Part shown: in pieces, positions 34,727 to 43,445 of the stretch
How the letters are laid out: every line of letters starts with the position of its first letter
Position numbering within the stretch: position 1 is the stretch's first letter
Origin: an uncultured Lachnospiraceae bacterium
GTDB taxonomy: Bacteria > Bacillota > Clostridia > Lachnospirales > Lachnospiraceae
Direction of reading: 5' to 3'
Assembly (NCBI GenBank): GCA_900549665.1
Contig: URPH01000012.1
Coordinates: forward strand, 5,727-69,726
DNA: 64,000 bases
Program-made: the position numbers and the translations under genes
The notes under the pieces: generated by a model
Told to the model about the DNA's origin: nothing
The model's input: the letters and a program-made list of their open reading frames with translations, nothing else
Database searches by the model: none

Positions 34727-36196
34727 TTACTGCAGCTTGGGAAACAATTCCTTGCATGCAGGATAAATCTGTTTGAACTGCTGGTATCTTGCTTCGTATT
34801 TTTCTACAAGCTCCGGATCCGGCTCAACCGTATCAATGATCTTTACGATCTTGGCTGCCGCATCCTCAACACTTGCAAATTCTCCGTTGGCAACAGCGGC
34901 AAGCATCGCTCCGCCAAGCGCAGGACCTTCCTCGCTTTCGATCACATCGACTTTTACATTGAGGATGTTGGCGATCATTTTTTTCCACAGAGGGCTCTTT
35001 GCGCCGCCGCCACAGATCTTGGTGCGTTCAATCTTGATACCGAGTGCTTTGGCTACTTCAAAGGAATCGCGAAGTGCAAAAGCTACACCTTCCAGAACAG
35101 CCTGTGTCATATCGGCTCTTGTGGAGTCCATGGTCAGCCCGATAAAGGTTCCTCTTGCCTGCGGATCGTTGATCGGCGAACGCTCTCCCATCAGGTAAGG
35201 CAGGAAATAAACATGATTTTCGCCAAGCTTTTCAATGGTCTTCTGCTCTGCTGCATAATCCTTGGTGCCGATGATCTCATCCATCCACCATTTGTTGCAG
35301 CTTGCTGCCGATAACATACAGCCCATCAGATGGTAATGACCGTCCGCATGTGCAAATGCATGCAGGGCATTAAACTTATCAACTCCGAATTTTTCGGAAG
35401 AAATAAAGATTGTTCCGCTGGTTCCCAGTGAGATATTGCAGTTGCCGTCTCCGACTGTGCCGGTTCCGACTGCTGCCGCCGCATTGTCGCCGGCACCTGC
35501 TACAACCTTGCAGCTTTCCGGAATGCCAAGCTTTGCAGCGATTTCCGGAAGAACCGTTCCGACTGTTTCATAGCTTTCGTATACCTTTGCAAGCTGGTCT
35601 TCATGGATGCCGCAGATCTCACACATCTCTTTGGACCAGCATCTGTTTTTCACATCAAAAATCAGCATACCGGATGCATCGGAAACATCTGTGCAGTGTA
35701 CACCGGACAGCTTGTATGCGATATAATCCTTGGGAAGCATGATCTTTTTGATCCTTGCAAAATTTTCCGGCTCTTTATTTTTGACCCATAAAATCTTGGG
35801 GGCTGTAAATCCGGTAAAGGAAATGTTGGCTGTATACTCGGATAATTTATCCTTGCCGATCACGTTGTTTAAGTAATCGCATTCCTCTGTCGTACGTCCG
35901 TCATTCCATAAGATGGCAGGGCGGATCACCTGATCCTTGTCATCAAGAATAACCAGTCCGTGCATCTGTCCGCCGAAGCTGATTCCGGCAACCCGGCTCT
36001 TGTCTGCATCCTTGATCAACTCTTCGATACCGGCCATAACCTGTGTATACCAGTCCTCGGGATTTTGCTCTGACCAGCCCGGATGCGGGAAATATAACGG
36101 ATATTCTTTGGAAACAATATTTAAGATCTTTCCTGTTCCATCCATCAGCAACAGCTTAACTGCTGATGTACCCAAATCCACACCAATATATAACAT
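34727..36196 (-). CDS. xylB: Xylulokinase
   Basis: 489 aa FGGY-family kinase. LYIGVDLGTSAVKLLLMD, GISFGGQMHGLV, the catalytic Asp in AGAGDNAAAAVGTG and CGGGAKSPLWKKMIA are present; the MHG motif is typical of xylulokinase. It phosphorylates D-xylulose with ATP. AAGGAGG precedes the ATG. A promoter and a GTGCAC operator lie upstream, facing the LacI-type regulator. Confidence 0.94.
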   Translation of the reverse strand: MLYIGVDLGTSAVKLLLMDGTGKILNIVSKEYPLYFPHPGWSEQNPEDWYTQVMAGIEELIKDADKSRVAGISFGGQMHGLVILDDKDQVIRPAILWNDGRTTEECDYLNNVIGKDKLSEYTANISFTGFTAPKILWVKNKEPENFARIKKIMLPKDYIAYKLSGVHCTDVSDASGMLIFDVKNRCWSKEMCEICGIHEDQLAKVYESYETVGTVLPEIAAKLGIPESCKVVAGAGDNAAAAVGTGTVGDGNCNISLGTSGTIFISSEKFGVDKFNALHAFAHADGHYHLMGCMLSAASCNKWWMDEIIGTKDYAAEQKTIEKLGENHVYFLPYLMGERSPINDPQARGTFIGLTMDSTRADMTQAVLEGVAFALRDSFEVAKALGIKIERTKICGGGAKSPLWKKMIANILNVKVDVIESEEGPALGGAMLAAVANGEFASVEDAAAKIVKIIDTVEPDPELVEKYEARYQQFKQIYPACKELFPKLQ

Positions 36197-36261
36197 CTTA
36201 TTCCTCCTTATGTTTTACCTTCTGTATTACCTGTTTCCGTATTTGTTTGTCTTGCTTTTGC

Positions 36262-36283
36262 GTGCACCTTGTGCGCGTGCACA
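36262..36283 (-). promoter_or_regulatory. Predicted operator at the xylB transcription start
   Basis: Two GTGCAC boxes (36262-36267 and 36277-36282), the second lying within the inverted repeat TGTGC-gcgt-GCACA. It covers roughly +1 to +20 of the predicted xylB transcript, a position suited to repression by the divergent LacI-type protein. Confidence 0.6.
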
Positions 36284-36288
36284 TTTTT

Positions 36289-36317
36289 ATCATATATATT
36301 TTTTTAAAAAAAATCAA
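36289..36317 (-). promoter_or_regulatory. Predicted xylB promoter
   Basis: TTGATT, 17 bp of T/A tracts, TATGAT on the minus strand. The start point would be near 36282, immediately at the operator. Confidence 0.6.
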
Positions 36318-36378
36318 TATCTAATTTTTAGAAAGTTGTGATTTACTGTTTTTTCAGCATATTTCCTTATTTTAATTT

Positions 36379-36419
36379 TTTACATTGTGCAATATCACGA
36401 TATACGTGCACGATGCACA
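36379..36419 (+). promoter_or_regulatory. Predicted promoter and operator of the LacI-type regulator gene
   Basis: TTTACA at 36379-36384, 16 bp, TATACG at 36401-36406, overlapped by the inverted repeat GTGCA-cga-TGCAC at 36406-36418. The shared GTGCAC core with the xylB operator suggests autoregulation. Confidence 0.5.
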
Positions 36420-36486
36420 TTTTTTATTGTATTTTTGTGGAAACTGGAATAAAATATAGGTATTCTTTGTCAGGAGGGACTAATCT

Positions 36487-37506
36487 ATGGCGACAATTAA
36501 AGAAATAGCAGAACTGGCCGGCGTTTCCAGAGGAACGGTTGACCGCGTCCTCAATAAGCGTGGTGCCGTCAACCCCAAAACAGAAGCCAAAATCCTTGAA
36601 ATAGCCAAGGCTTTGGACTACAAGCCCAACAGGGCGGGTATTGTTTTAGCAGCCCAGAAAAAAAAGTTTAAATTCGGTGTCGTCATGTTTGGTATCGGCA
36701 ATCCCTTTTTTGATGATGTGATTTCCGGCATCCGCGAAAAAGAGGAAGACCTCCGGAGCTATAACTGCACGATTCTGATCAAACGGATCTCCGCTTTCGG
36801 CGTACAGGACCAGATTGATGCAATTGACGAGCTTTTGGCAGAGGAGATCAACGGCCTCGCCATCTCTCCTCAAAACAATCCTGCGATCGCACAAAAGATC
36901 AACGAATTATATGATATGGGAATCCCCACCATTACATTCAATACCGATATTGCCGGATCCAGACGTATCGCCTATGTCGGCAGCAACTACTACCGCTGTG
37001 GACAGACAGCCGCCGGTCTGATACATCTTATGACCTGTGGCCTGGTATATGTCGGCATAGTCAGCGGCAATTCCAATGTCCTGTGCCATACAGAAAGAAT
37101 TGCCGGTTTCCGCAATTCTCTCAAGGAATATACCAATATCCACGAAGTCGCTTTCTTCGAAAATGATGATGATGATTTTGTAAGCTATGATAAAACAACG
37201 CAGATGCTCAATGAGCATCCGGAGATCAATGCCATTTTCTTTGCTGCCAGCGGTGCTTACGGCGGCTGCAAAGCTGTTCTGGCCGCTAACAGACAGGACA
37301 ATATGAAGATTGTCACCTTTGACAAGATTGAAAAGACGGTTGAAATGATCAAAAACGGGGTCATTTCGGCGTCCATCTGTCAAAATCCCCGGATTCAGGG
37401 CTCATTACCTCTTCAGTTGTTGTTTGAATACCTGACGACGGGCGAACCACCCAAAAAAGAATATCACTATATGGAAGCGGAAATCCGCATCAAAGAAAAC
37501 ATATAA
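36487..37506 (+). CDS. LacI family transcriptional regulator of the pentose locus
   Basis: 339 aa. A LacI-type helix-turn-helix occupies residues 3-25 (TIKEIAELAGVSRGTVDRVL) followed by the hinge; the remaining part is a periplasmic-binding-protein fold resembling the ribose/galactose sensors (GVVMFGIGNPFFDDVISGI). It probably represses the divergent xylB operon until a pentose or its product binds. AGGAGGG lies 8 nt before the ATG, and it sits opposite xylB with paired GTGCAC sites between. Confidence 0.93.
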   Translation: MATIKEIAELAGVSRGTVDRVLNKRGAVNPKTEAKILEIAKALDYKPNRAGIVLAAQKKKFKFGVVMFGIGNPFFDDVISGIREKEEDLRSYNCTILIKRISAFGVQDQIDAIDELLAEEINGLAISPQNNPAIAQKINELYDMGIPTITFNTDIAGSRRIAYVGSNYYRCGQTAAGLIHLMTCGLVYVGIVSGNSNVLCHTERIAGFRNSLKEYTNIHEVAFFENDDDDFVSYDKTTQMLNEHPEINAIFFAASGAYGGCKAVLAANRQDNMKIVTFDKIEKTVEMIKNGVISASICQNPRIQGSLPLQLLFEYLTTGEPPKKEYHYMEAEIRIKENI

Positions 37507-37558
37507 CAAAGAAAAATAAATATATAGAATACATAAAATCAGAAATATGTAGAATCAA

Positions 37559-37826
37559 TAACCGTGCATCCGGCTTCGAATCGCGCCCCTATGCGTTACC
37601 TCTACAGTTAACTCAACCCAGGCACCCTCACGGCACATGAAAAGTTCCCCTTAGTGCTGCTGTATTCCTACCCTGACACGGTTCGTGGATTCTCATTGCG
37701 TAAGACCCGGATATCAACGCCACTTATAGAGGGCAGCCATAAAAGCACTAAACCCTCTGCCGGACAACACCCCTGCTAAAGCGGATTGCAGGTACAAGGC
37801 TCCGCTACTGCCCCGGCTGCACGGTA
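37559..37826 (-). ncRNA. ffs: Signal recognition particle RNA, large (Bacillus/Clostridia) type
   Basis: About 265 nt. The domain IV hairpin reads GTGTCAGG-GTA-GGAA-TAC-AGCAGCAC, with a GGAA tetraloop and the Ffh-binding asymmetric loop. Alu-domain features include TAGCGG, TGTACCTGCAATCCGCT, TGCCTGGG and GTAACGC, and the ends pair (ACCGTGCA with TGCACGGT). It guides ribosomes making membrane proteins together with Ffh. It overlaps no gene. A near-consensus promoter lies directly upstream. Confidence 0.95.
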
Positions 37827-37832
37827 TGTTTT

Positions 37833-37861
37833 AGTATACTTGGTTTTATTCAAAAAGTCAA
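37833..37861 (-). promoter_or_regulatory. Promoter of the SRP RNA gene
   Basis: TTGACT, 17 bp, TATACT on the minus strand, ending 7 nt before the predicted RNA 5' end. The -35 element lies within the intergenic gap after tadA. Confidence 0.8.
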
Positions 37862-37871
37862 TTACAAGCCT

Positions 37872-38465
37872 TCATCGAAGCTTCTTAAAAAAGTCTTTCA
37901 GCAATTCAGAACATTCCTCATCCAGTACCCCGGTTACCAGCTCTACCTGATGATTGAATTCCTTCATCTGCAGAATATTGAGCACCGATCCCGCACAGCC
38001 GGCCTTGGGATTCATGCTTCCGACCACAACTCTTTTAATACGCGCCTGCACAATTGCTCCGGCACACATCTGGCACGGTTCCAAAGTTACATACAGAGTG
38101 CAGTCCTCCAGCCTCCAGTCCTTCAGCTTTTTGCTCGCCCTGCGGATAGCTGTGATCTCCGCATGCGACAAAGTACTGTGATCCGTGTTCCTGCGATTAT
38201 ATCCTTTGGCTACAACTTCCCCATCCTTTACGATCACACAACCGATCGGCACTTCATTGATCCCGGCTGCTTTTTTAGCCTGTTTTATCGCTTTTTTCAT
38301 AAAGAAAACGTCTTTTTCATACAGAATGCGTTCCTGCTCCTTTTGCCGGTCCAGAAGCTCCAGCTTGTGTTGCAGTCTCGCTCTGCGCTTTCTCTCCGAT
38401 CTGGACAACTCCTCTTTTTTTTCCAATTCCGTTATCTGCATTAACAGCTGTTCTCTTTCTGACAT
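37872..38465 (-). CDS. tadA: tRNA-specific adenosine deaminase with N-terminal extension
   Basis: 197 aa. The deaminase domain from about residue 52 carries H101-A-E103 and PC131QMC134, and makes inosine at position 34 of tRNA-Arg(ACG). Residues 1-51 form an unusual highly charged helical extension (many E, K, R). AAAGGG lies 6 nt before the first ATG, and no ribosome site precedes Met56, so the extension seems real. It starts 3 nt after the stop of the preceding gene. Confidence 0.92.
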   Translation of the reverse strand: MSEREQLLMQITELEKKEELSRSERKRRARLQHKLELLDRQKEQERILYEKDVFFMKKAIKQAKKAAGINEVPIGCVIVKDGEVVAKGYNRRNTDHSTLSHAEITAIRRASKKLKDWRLEDCTLYVTLEPCQMCAGAIVQARIKRVVVGSMNPKAGCAGSVLNILQMKEFNHQVELVTGVLDEECSELLKDFFKKLR

Positions 38466-38468
38466 ATA

Positions 38469-39350
38469 TTACCCTTTCGTAAAATAATATCCAAATACCC
38501 CTGTCTGTTTTTCTCTTCCTTTCGCCGGCTCGAAATCCGGAAACCCAAACATGCCGGCTACAACCTCTTCTCTCTCATAATAATTACCCGGAACACCAAG
38601 ACGGCTTCTTCCGTTTTTTTCATCCAGCACCAGATGCCCGTAATTGTAATAACCGTGCAGCAGGAAGCTATTGTGTACATACGCCCGAAACAGCATTTCA
38701 TCCTCCAGCACACTCAGTTCAACAACTCTTCTAAGGCTGTTGTCTGTAGCATTTTCCATCTGCAGCGATTCATTTGGATCCGCCCCATCCGGATCTGCTT
38801 CATCCAGATCCGTCTCGTCCGGATTTGCCTCGTCCTGATTCGCTATGCCCGGATCCGCCTTGTCCTGATTCGCTTCATCCGGATCCGCTTCATCCATATT
38901 TACTTTAACACGGATATCGTCTTTCTCCTCATGCCCCACCTGGTCAAACACATTCAAAACACTCCCATCCTGTTTCAGCCACCCCTCATCAAGCGCTGCA
39001 AACAGTCCGGCATCAGATGCCCATATCTCACCGGCTGCTTTTATGCAAAGTCCCAATGCTTTCTGATGGCATCGCAGTTTCTTTGCTGTATCTTCTCCAA
39101 TTCTTCCTTTTCCACCCACAGCATCCTGCCAAAAGTTATTTCCAGCTTTTCCGGATGTATGTGACAATCTTGCAGCTTCCTTCCCGTCAGATGAAAAAAA
39201 CACAAGCTCCCAGTCCGGCATACTCCGTTTCTCCGCAAAGGAAGACAGATCAAGCCATGCCTCAACTATGCCATCCTTATCATATAAAAACAACTTTACG
39301 ACCTTTGTTTTGTTATTATTTTTATTTTCCAGATACCATACTTTTTTCAA
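38469..39350 (-). CDS. Hypothetical protein with acidic pentapeptide repeat, possible DUF6128-type C-terminus
   Basis: 293 aa from a TTG start with AGAGGTGGG about 6 nt upstream (an alternative TTG is at 39386). The N-terminal half has KVVKLFLYDKDG and repeated W residues; residues roughly 150-195 are eight tandem five-residue units of the type DEADP/DEANQ. The C-terminal 100 residues (AYVHNSFLLHGYYNYGHLVL and GVPGNYYEREE) resemble a conserved Lachnospiraceae domain, possibly DUF6128. No catalytic motif is seen. Function unknown. Confidence 0.7.
   Translation of the reverse strand: MKKVWYLENKNNNKTKVVKLFLYDKDGIVEAWLDLSSFAEKRSMPDWELVFFSSDGKEAARLSHTSGKAGNNFWQDAVGGKGRIGEDTAKKLRCHQKALGLCIKAAGEIWASDAGLFAALDEGWLKQDGSVLNVFDQVGHEEKDDIRVKVNMDEADPDEANQDKADPGIANQDEANPDETDLDEADPDGADPNESLQMENATDNSLRRVVELSVLEDEMLFRAYVHNSFLLHGYYNYGHLVLDEKNGRSRLGVPGNYYEREEVVAGMFGFPDFEPAKGREKQTGVFGYYFTKG
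38771..38900. repeat. Tandem 15-bp repeat array inside the hypothetical gene
   Basis: About eight imperfect 15-bp units built around CCGGATC(C/T)GC encode the acidic pentapeptide stretch. Copies differ by a few bases each, so it is an old or drifting minisatellite that stays in frame. Confidence 0.7.
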
Positions 39351-39429
39351 AAAGATCCCACCTCTCAAAGTCCGTCTATGAGACAATTGCTCATTTCATT
39401 CTATGAAAAGGTGGGACATATTATGTGGA

Positions 39430-40536
39430 TCAATATTCTAAATTTTTTAAATATTTCATATAATTGACAACCATCAGGGCAATTTTTAATGTTAATGCAT
39501 CATCAAACACCCGGATGTCCAGCCCTGTGGCCTTCTGGAGCTTTTCCAGACGGTACAGAAGCGTATTGCGGTGTACATAGAGCTGACGTGCTGTTTCAGA
39601 TACATTGAGACTGTTTTCCAAAAATGTATCAATCGTATTGAGTGTCTCTTCATCCAGCTGCGTCGGCACATTCTCTCCGAAAATCTCTTCAATAAACATC
39701 TGGCAGAGATTAACCGGGAGCTGGTAGATCAGTCGTCCTATACCCAGTGTATTGTATGCGACCACGTCTCTGTCAGCATAGAAGATCTTGCCGACATCCA
39801 GTGCCATTTTGGCTTCCTTGTAGCTCTTGGAAACATCCTTCAATTCGGAAACAATGGTTCCGCAGGCAATCTTGCCGTTGATCATGATCTCTGTGTTGAG
39901 CATGACCTTGATCGTAGTGGAAATCTCCATCAGATCATCATAATCACTGTCCTCGTCAAGCTGCTTGATCACGATCAGATTCTGCTCATCCACGGATGTC
40001 ACAAAATCACCTGACTGTTGGGAAAACATATTTTTCAGCATTTCCAGCGTGCCGTTGTCATTTTCCTTTTCCACCTCTACCAGAATAACAGCCCTTCTGG
40101 CCGATGTATCAAGTCTAAGCTTTTTAGCACGGTTGTACATATCAACCAAAAGCAGATTATCCAAAAGCAGATTTTGGAAGAAATTATTCTTGTCAAGCTT
40201 TTCCCTGTACGCCGTTAACAGGCTCTGCAGCTGTTTGACTGCGATACGTGCCACCAAAACATGATCGGCCTGATCCTTGCATATCACAATATACATAACC
40301 TCATCTTCATGAAAGACCTTCATATAGTGATAGTCTCCAATCGTCTGCGACTCGGCCACAGAATTGGTAAATTTGTCTATTGCATCCTGTGAATAATTTT
40401 TTTCACCTGATGTGGACGCAATCAGAAGTCCGGCACTGTCTATAACGACCAGGCCAATTTTGGTAATTTCCCTTAAATCTCCGATACAAGTCTGTACTAC
40501 TTGTGCTGATAACAAATGCTCACATCCTTTTTTCAT
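39430..40536 (-). CDS. CdaR-type transcriptional regulator (sugar diacid/PucR family)
   Basis: 368 aa. An N-terminal CdaR sugar-diacid-recognition-like domain (SAQVVQTCIGDLREIT and the GLLIASTSGEKN segment), a GGDEF-like middle region, and a C-terminal PucR helix-turn-helix (NVSETARQLYVHRNTLLYRL). Family members activate organic acid or sugar acid operons. No diacid genes flank it; the MsmX-type ATPase gene lies upstream. ATG at 40536 has AGGTG 5 nt upstream. Confidence 0.88.
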   Translation of the reverse strand: MKKGCEHLLSAQVVQTCIGDLREITKIGLVVIDSAGLLIASTSGEKNYSQDAIDKFTNSVAESQTIGDYHYMKVFHEDEVMYIVICKDQADHVLVARIAVKQLQSLLTAYREKLDKNNFFQNLLLDNLLLVDMYNRAKKLRLDTSARRAVILVEVEKENDNGTLEMLKNMFSQQSGDFVTSVDEQNLIVIKQLDEDSDYDDLMEISTTIKVMLNTEIMINGKIACGTIVSELKDVSKSYKEAKMALDVGKIFYADRDVVAYNTLGIGRLIYQLPVNLCQMFIEEIFGENVPTQLDEETLNTIDTFLENSLNVSETARQLYVHRNTLLYRLEKLQKATGLDIRVFDDALTLKIALMVVNYMKYLKNLEY

Positions 40537-40616
40537 CGTAACACCTGACTCCAAAATCTCCTGCAGGCATTCTGTGTCGGCGTTCTGATACTTTGATACT
40601 GATACTCTAATACGAG

Positions 40617-40648
40617 AAAAGGGAGATACACAACGGTATCTCCCTTAT
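40617..40648 (-). terminator. Terminator of the MsmX-type ATPase gene
   Basis: Stem GGGAGATAC/GTATCTCCC (40621-40629 with 40636-40644), followed on the minus strand by CTTTTC and on the plus strand by TTATATTTTT. Confidence 0.8.
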
Positions 40649-40665
40649 ATTTTTCACAATTGATA

Positions 40666-41778
40666 CTAGTTGGTAATAACCATCTCTGTATCTTTATCAA
40701 AGATGTGGATCTTCTCAACATCAATAGCGAATTTAACAACATCGCCAGGTCTAGCTGTTGTACGAGGATCAACTCTTGCAGTCATAGGGAACTCTTCAAG
40801 ATCGAAGTATAAGTATACTTCTGCACCAAGTAACTCGTATACTCTTACGGTTGCTTCGAATGTGCTCTGAGGAGAAGCCTCAACCATCATTTCTGAATCG
40901 TATACATCTTCAGGACGGATACCGAATGTAACAGTTCTTCCATTGTAACCGCCTTCGATTAATTTTTTAGATTTAGCAGGAGGTAACGGAATGAAGTGAC
41001 CAGCTACTTTTAATACTGCTGTATCATCAACAACTTCAACAACTGCATCTAAGAAGTTCATCTGAGGTGAACCCATGAAACCTGCTACGAATAAGTTAGC
41101 GGGTTTTTCGTATAAGTTCTGAGGTGTATCAACCTGCTGGATGATGCCATCTTTCATAACTACGATTCTGGTACCAAGTGTCATAGCTTCTGTCTGGTCA
41201 TGTGTAACATAGATGATGGTTGTACCTAATCTCTGATGTAATTTAGCGATCTCGATACGCATCTGTACACGCAATTTAGCATCCAGGTTGGATAACGGCT
41301 CATCCATAAGGAATACTTTAGGATTACGAACGATTGCACGACCCATGGCAACACGCTGTCTCTGACCACCTGATAAAGCCTTCGGCTTACGATCAAGGAG
41401 TGGAGTTAAGTCAAGGATCTTAGCTGCCTCATTAACCATTTTGTCGATTTCTTCTTTGGGAACTTTTCTTAATTTAAGACCGAATGCCATGTTGTCACGA
41501 ACGGTCATGTGAGGGTACAGAGCGTAGCTCTGGAATACCATTGCGATATCTCTGTCTTTCGGCTCTACGTCGTTGACCATTTTGTCACCGATCCATAATT
41601 CACCAGATGAAATATCTTCCAGACCAGCGATCATACGAAGGGTAGTAGATTTACCACAACCTGAAGGTCCTACGAAGATGATAAATTCCTGATCATCGAT
41701 TTCAAGATTGAAATCTTTAACTGCTTCAAATCCGTTAGGATATACTTTGCAGACATTTTTTAATGATAAGTTTGCCAT
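40666..41778 (-). CDS. Sugar ABC transporter ATP-binding protein (MsmX/UgpC type)
   Basis: 370 aa. Walker A GPSGCGKS, signature LSGGQRQR, Walker B VFLMDEPLSNLDAKLR and a C-terminal TOBE/OB regulatory domain. No permease or binding-protein gene is nearby, so it is probably the shared multitask ATPase that energises several carbohydrate importers, as MsmX does in Bacillus. AGGAGG precedes the ATG and its codon use looks like a highly expressed gene (many AAC/GTA-type choices). Confidence 0.94.
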   Translation of the reverse strand: MANLSLKNVCKVYPNGFEAVKDFNLEIDDQEFIIFVGPSGCGKSTTLRMIAGLEDISSGELWIGDKMVNDVEPKDRDIAMVFQSYALYPHMTVRDNMAFGLKLRKVPKEEIDKMVNEAAKILDLTPLLDRKPKALSGGQRQRVAMGRAIVRNPKVFLMDEPLSNLDAKLRVQMRIEIAKLHQRLGTTIIYVTHDQTEAMTLGTRIVVMKDGIIQQVDTPQNLYEKPANLFVAGFMGSPQMNFLDAVVEVVDDTAVLKVAGHFIPLPPAKSKKLIEGGYNGRTVTFGIRPEDVYDSEMMVEASPQSTFEATVRVYELLGAEVYLYFDLEEFPMTARVDPRTTARPGDVVKFAIDVEKIHIFDKDTEMVITN

Positions 41779-41831
41779 TTATAATTTCCTCCTAATTAAG
41801 TTTCATCACGTGGCTTTTCGCCTATGCACTA

Positions 41832-41860
41832 AGTATAAATGATGCCCCTTTTTTTGCCTA
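41832..41860 (-). promoter_or_regulatory. Predicted promoter of the MsmX-type gene
   Basis: TAGGCA, 17 bp, TATACT on the minus strand, about 50 bp before the ribosome binding site. Confidence 0.55.
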
Positions 41861-41891
41861 TACCACTATTACACAAAGAATTATTTTGAAT

Positions 41892-43361
41892 TTATACATT
41901 TTGCCCAAACCCCTCTGGATCCTTGTAAAACGCGAGCTGATTCTTGCCTCTCTGCTTGGCTTTATACAAAGCTTCATCGGCCATTTTGTACAATGTTTCA
42001 AAGTCTTCTCCATCCTTTGTGAACACAGCGCATCCGATACTGGAGGTCACAGAATACTTGGTATATTTACCTACCTGGAGACCCTTAAAAAAGTTTTCCA
42101 GCTTCCGTGCTTCACGGATGACATACCGATCCTCGGTAATATGCTTTAACAGGATGACAAATTCGTCCCCTCCGGCTCTTCCGATGATATCAGATGCCCG
42201 GAACTGCTGTTTTAACCCCTGTCCGATTTCTCTTAAAACCTCATCTCCGAACGCATGCCCCATGGTATCGTTGATCTTTTTGAAATTATCAATATCCAGC
42301 ACAAACAACAAACTCTGGGAATCCGGATTTTCGGCAAAATATTCTTTGATCTTGCGCTCGGTTGTGACCTTATTGTATAAGCCTGTCAGCTGATCGGTTT
42401 CCGCCAGATGCTGCAATCCGGCGCTCTTGCGCCTGCCATAGTGATTGTACATAACCTGAAGGAATATAACAACACCCATAAATACCACCATGCATCCGGC
42501 CAATGACAGTACAAGATGACGGATGGTCCCGCTGTAATGGCTGATCTGCTCAGCAAAGTAAGCATCATCCACCCCAAGCAGAACGGCCCAGCCGTTGTTT
42601 TTCATATGATGGTATGCCACGTATCTGCTGTCACCATCGGGAAATATGACCTGCGCGCCGGCGGACCGCTGTCTCTGCAGACCGTTGCGGACAGCCGAAG
42701 CCCTTCCTCCGGCTACAGACAGTGTATCCATAAAATTGCTGCCTGCCTGCAGATAATCAATATTGTCCCCACCAAGTGAGCAGATAATATTGCCATCGGT
42801 ATCCTGCAATACGACCCACGCATTGTCATCAAAGGTATATGCTTCCAGCTGTCTGTACAGTACCTCTGCATCATACTGCACAAAAACGGCCGTATTAACC
42901 GCTCCGTTTTCCAGGATCGGCTTCATGATATAAAGCTGTCCGTCCTCACTATAAAAAAAGGTCGCACTCTCTCTTTTTACAGTTCCGGAAAAACCCAGTG
43001 CCGGCAGGTTGATGTCTTCCTGACGGACAGTGAGCCCAACGCCAAGAGCATTGACAATCCCCGCATCGGAAACACCGTCCAGACCCAGCAGGGAACTTAC
43101 CGCATCTTCCGCATCAAGCTGCTTTTCCTGAATCTGCCAGATCACAAGTTCCATCTGTCCTTCAATGGTCTTTAACCGCTCTTCGATCTTTGCCCCATAG
43201 ATATCTGCTGCACTGACCACCCTTCCCTGCAGAAGAGTCATCTCATCATGTCTCAGACGCTTCCCGTAAACACCAAGGCAGACGGCTACAAGTATGATAA
43301 AAATCAGCACCGGCCACAACACTGTATATCTGTTTTTTGTGAATTTTTCTGTCAACTTCAT
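41892..43361 (-). CDS. Diguanylate cyclase with extracellular double-cache sensor
   Basis: 489 aa. A first helix (about residues 15-30), a large extracytoplasmic dCache-like sensor (about 35-265), a second helix (about 272-292) and a GGDEF domain (DQLTGLYNKVTT, DIDNFKKINDTMGH, RAGGDEFVIL). An RxxD inhibitory site (RASD) lies five residues before GGDEF, so product inhibition is likely; the other two GGDEF proteins here lack it. GAGGATG precedes the ATG. Confidence 0.92.
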   Translation of the reverse strand: MKLTEKFTKNRYTVLWPVLIFIILVAVCLGVYGKRLRHDEMTLLQGRVVSAADIYGAKIEERLKTIEGQMELVIWQIQEKQLDAEDAVSSLLGLDGVSDAGIVNALGVGLTVRQEDINLPALGFSGTVKRESATFFYSEDGQLYIMKPILENGAVNTAVFVQYDAEVLYRQLEAYTFDDNAWVVLQDTDGNIICSLGGDNIDYLQAGSNFMDTLSVAGGRASAVRNGLQRQRSAGAQVIFPDGDSRYVAYHHMKNNGWAVLLGVDDAYFAEQISHYSGTIRHLVLSLAGCMVVFMGVVIFLQVMYNHYGRRKSAGLQHLAETDQLTGLYNKVTTERKIKEYFAENPDSQSLLFVLDIDNFKKINDTMGHAFGDEVLREIGQGLKQQFRASDIIGRAGGDEFVILLKHITEDRYVIREARKLENFFKGLQVGKYTKYSVTSSIGCAVFTKDGEDFETLYKMADEALYKAKQRGKNQLAFYKDPEGFGQNV

Positions 43362-43445
43362 GGTACATCCTCATGCTCTAACTCTGATTAATACTGTCGT
43401 CCAATAACCACCGGAAATAAAATGTTATCTGAAGATCCAAAACGT

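Noticed and set aside
35410..35742. Plus-strand open frame opposite xylB
   Set aside because: Rich in Arg, Cys and Ser, typical of an antisense shadow of a high-codon-bias gene.
37560..37826. tmRNA or 6S RNA instead of SRP RNA
   Set aside because: The GGAA-capped domain IV motif with GTGTCAGG and AGCAGCAC and Alu-type ends identify SRP RNA; no tRNA-like domain or tag ORF is present.
38771..38900. Possible CRISPR-like array
   Set aside because: Units are 15 bp, directly adjacent without spacers, and in frame within a coding region.
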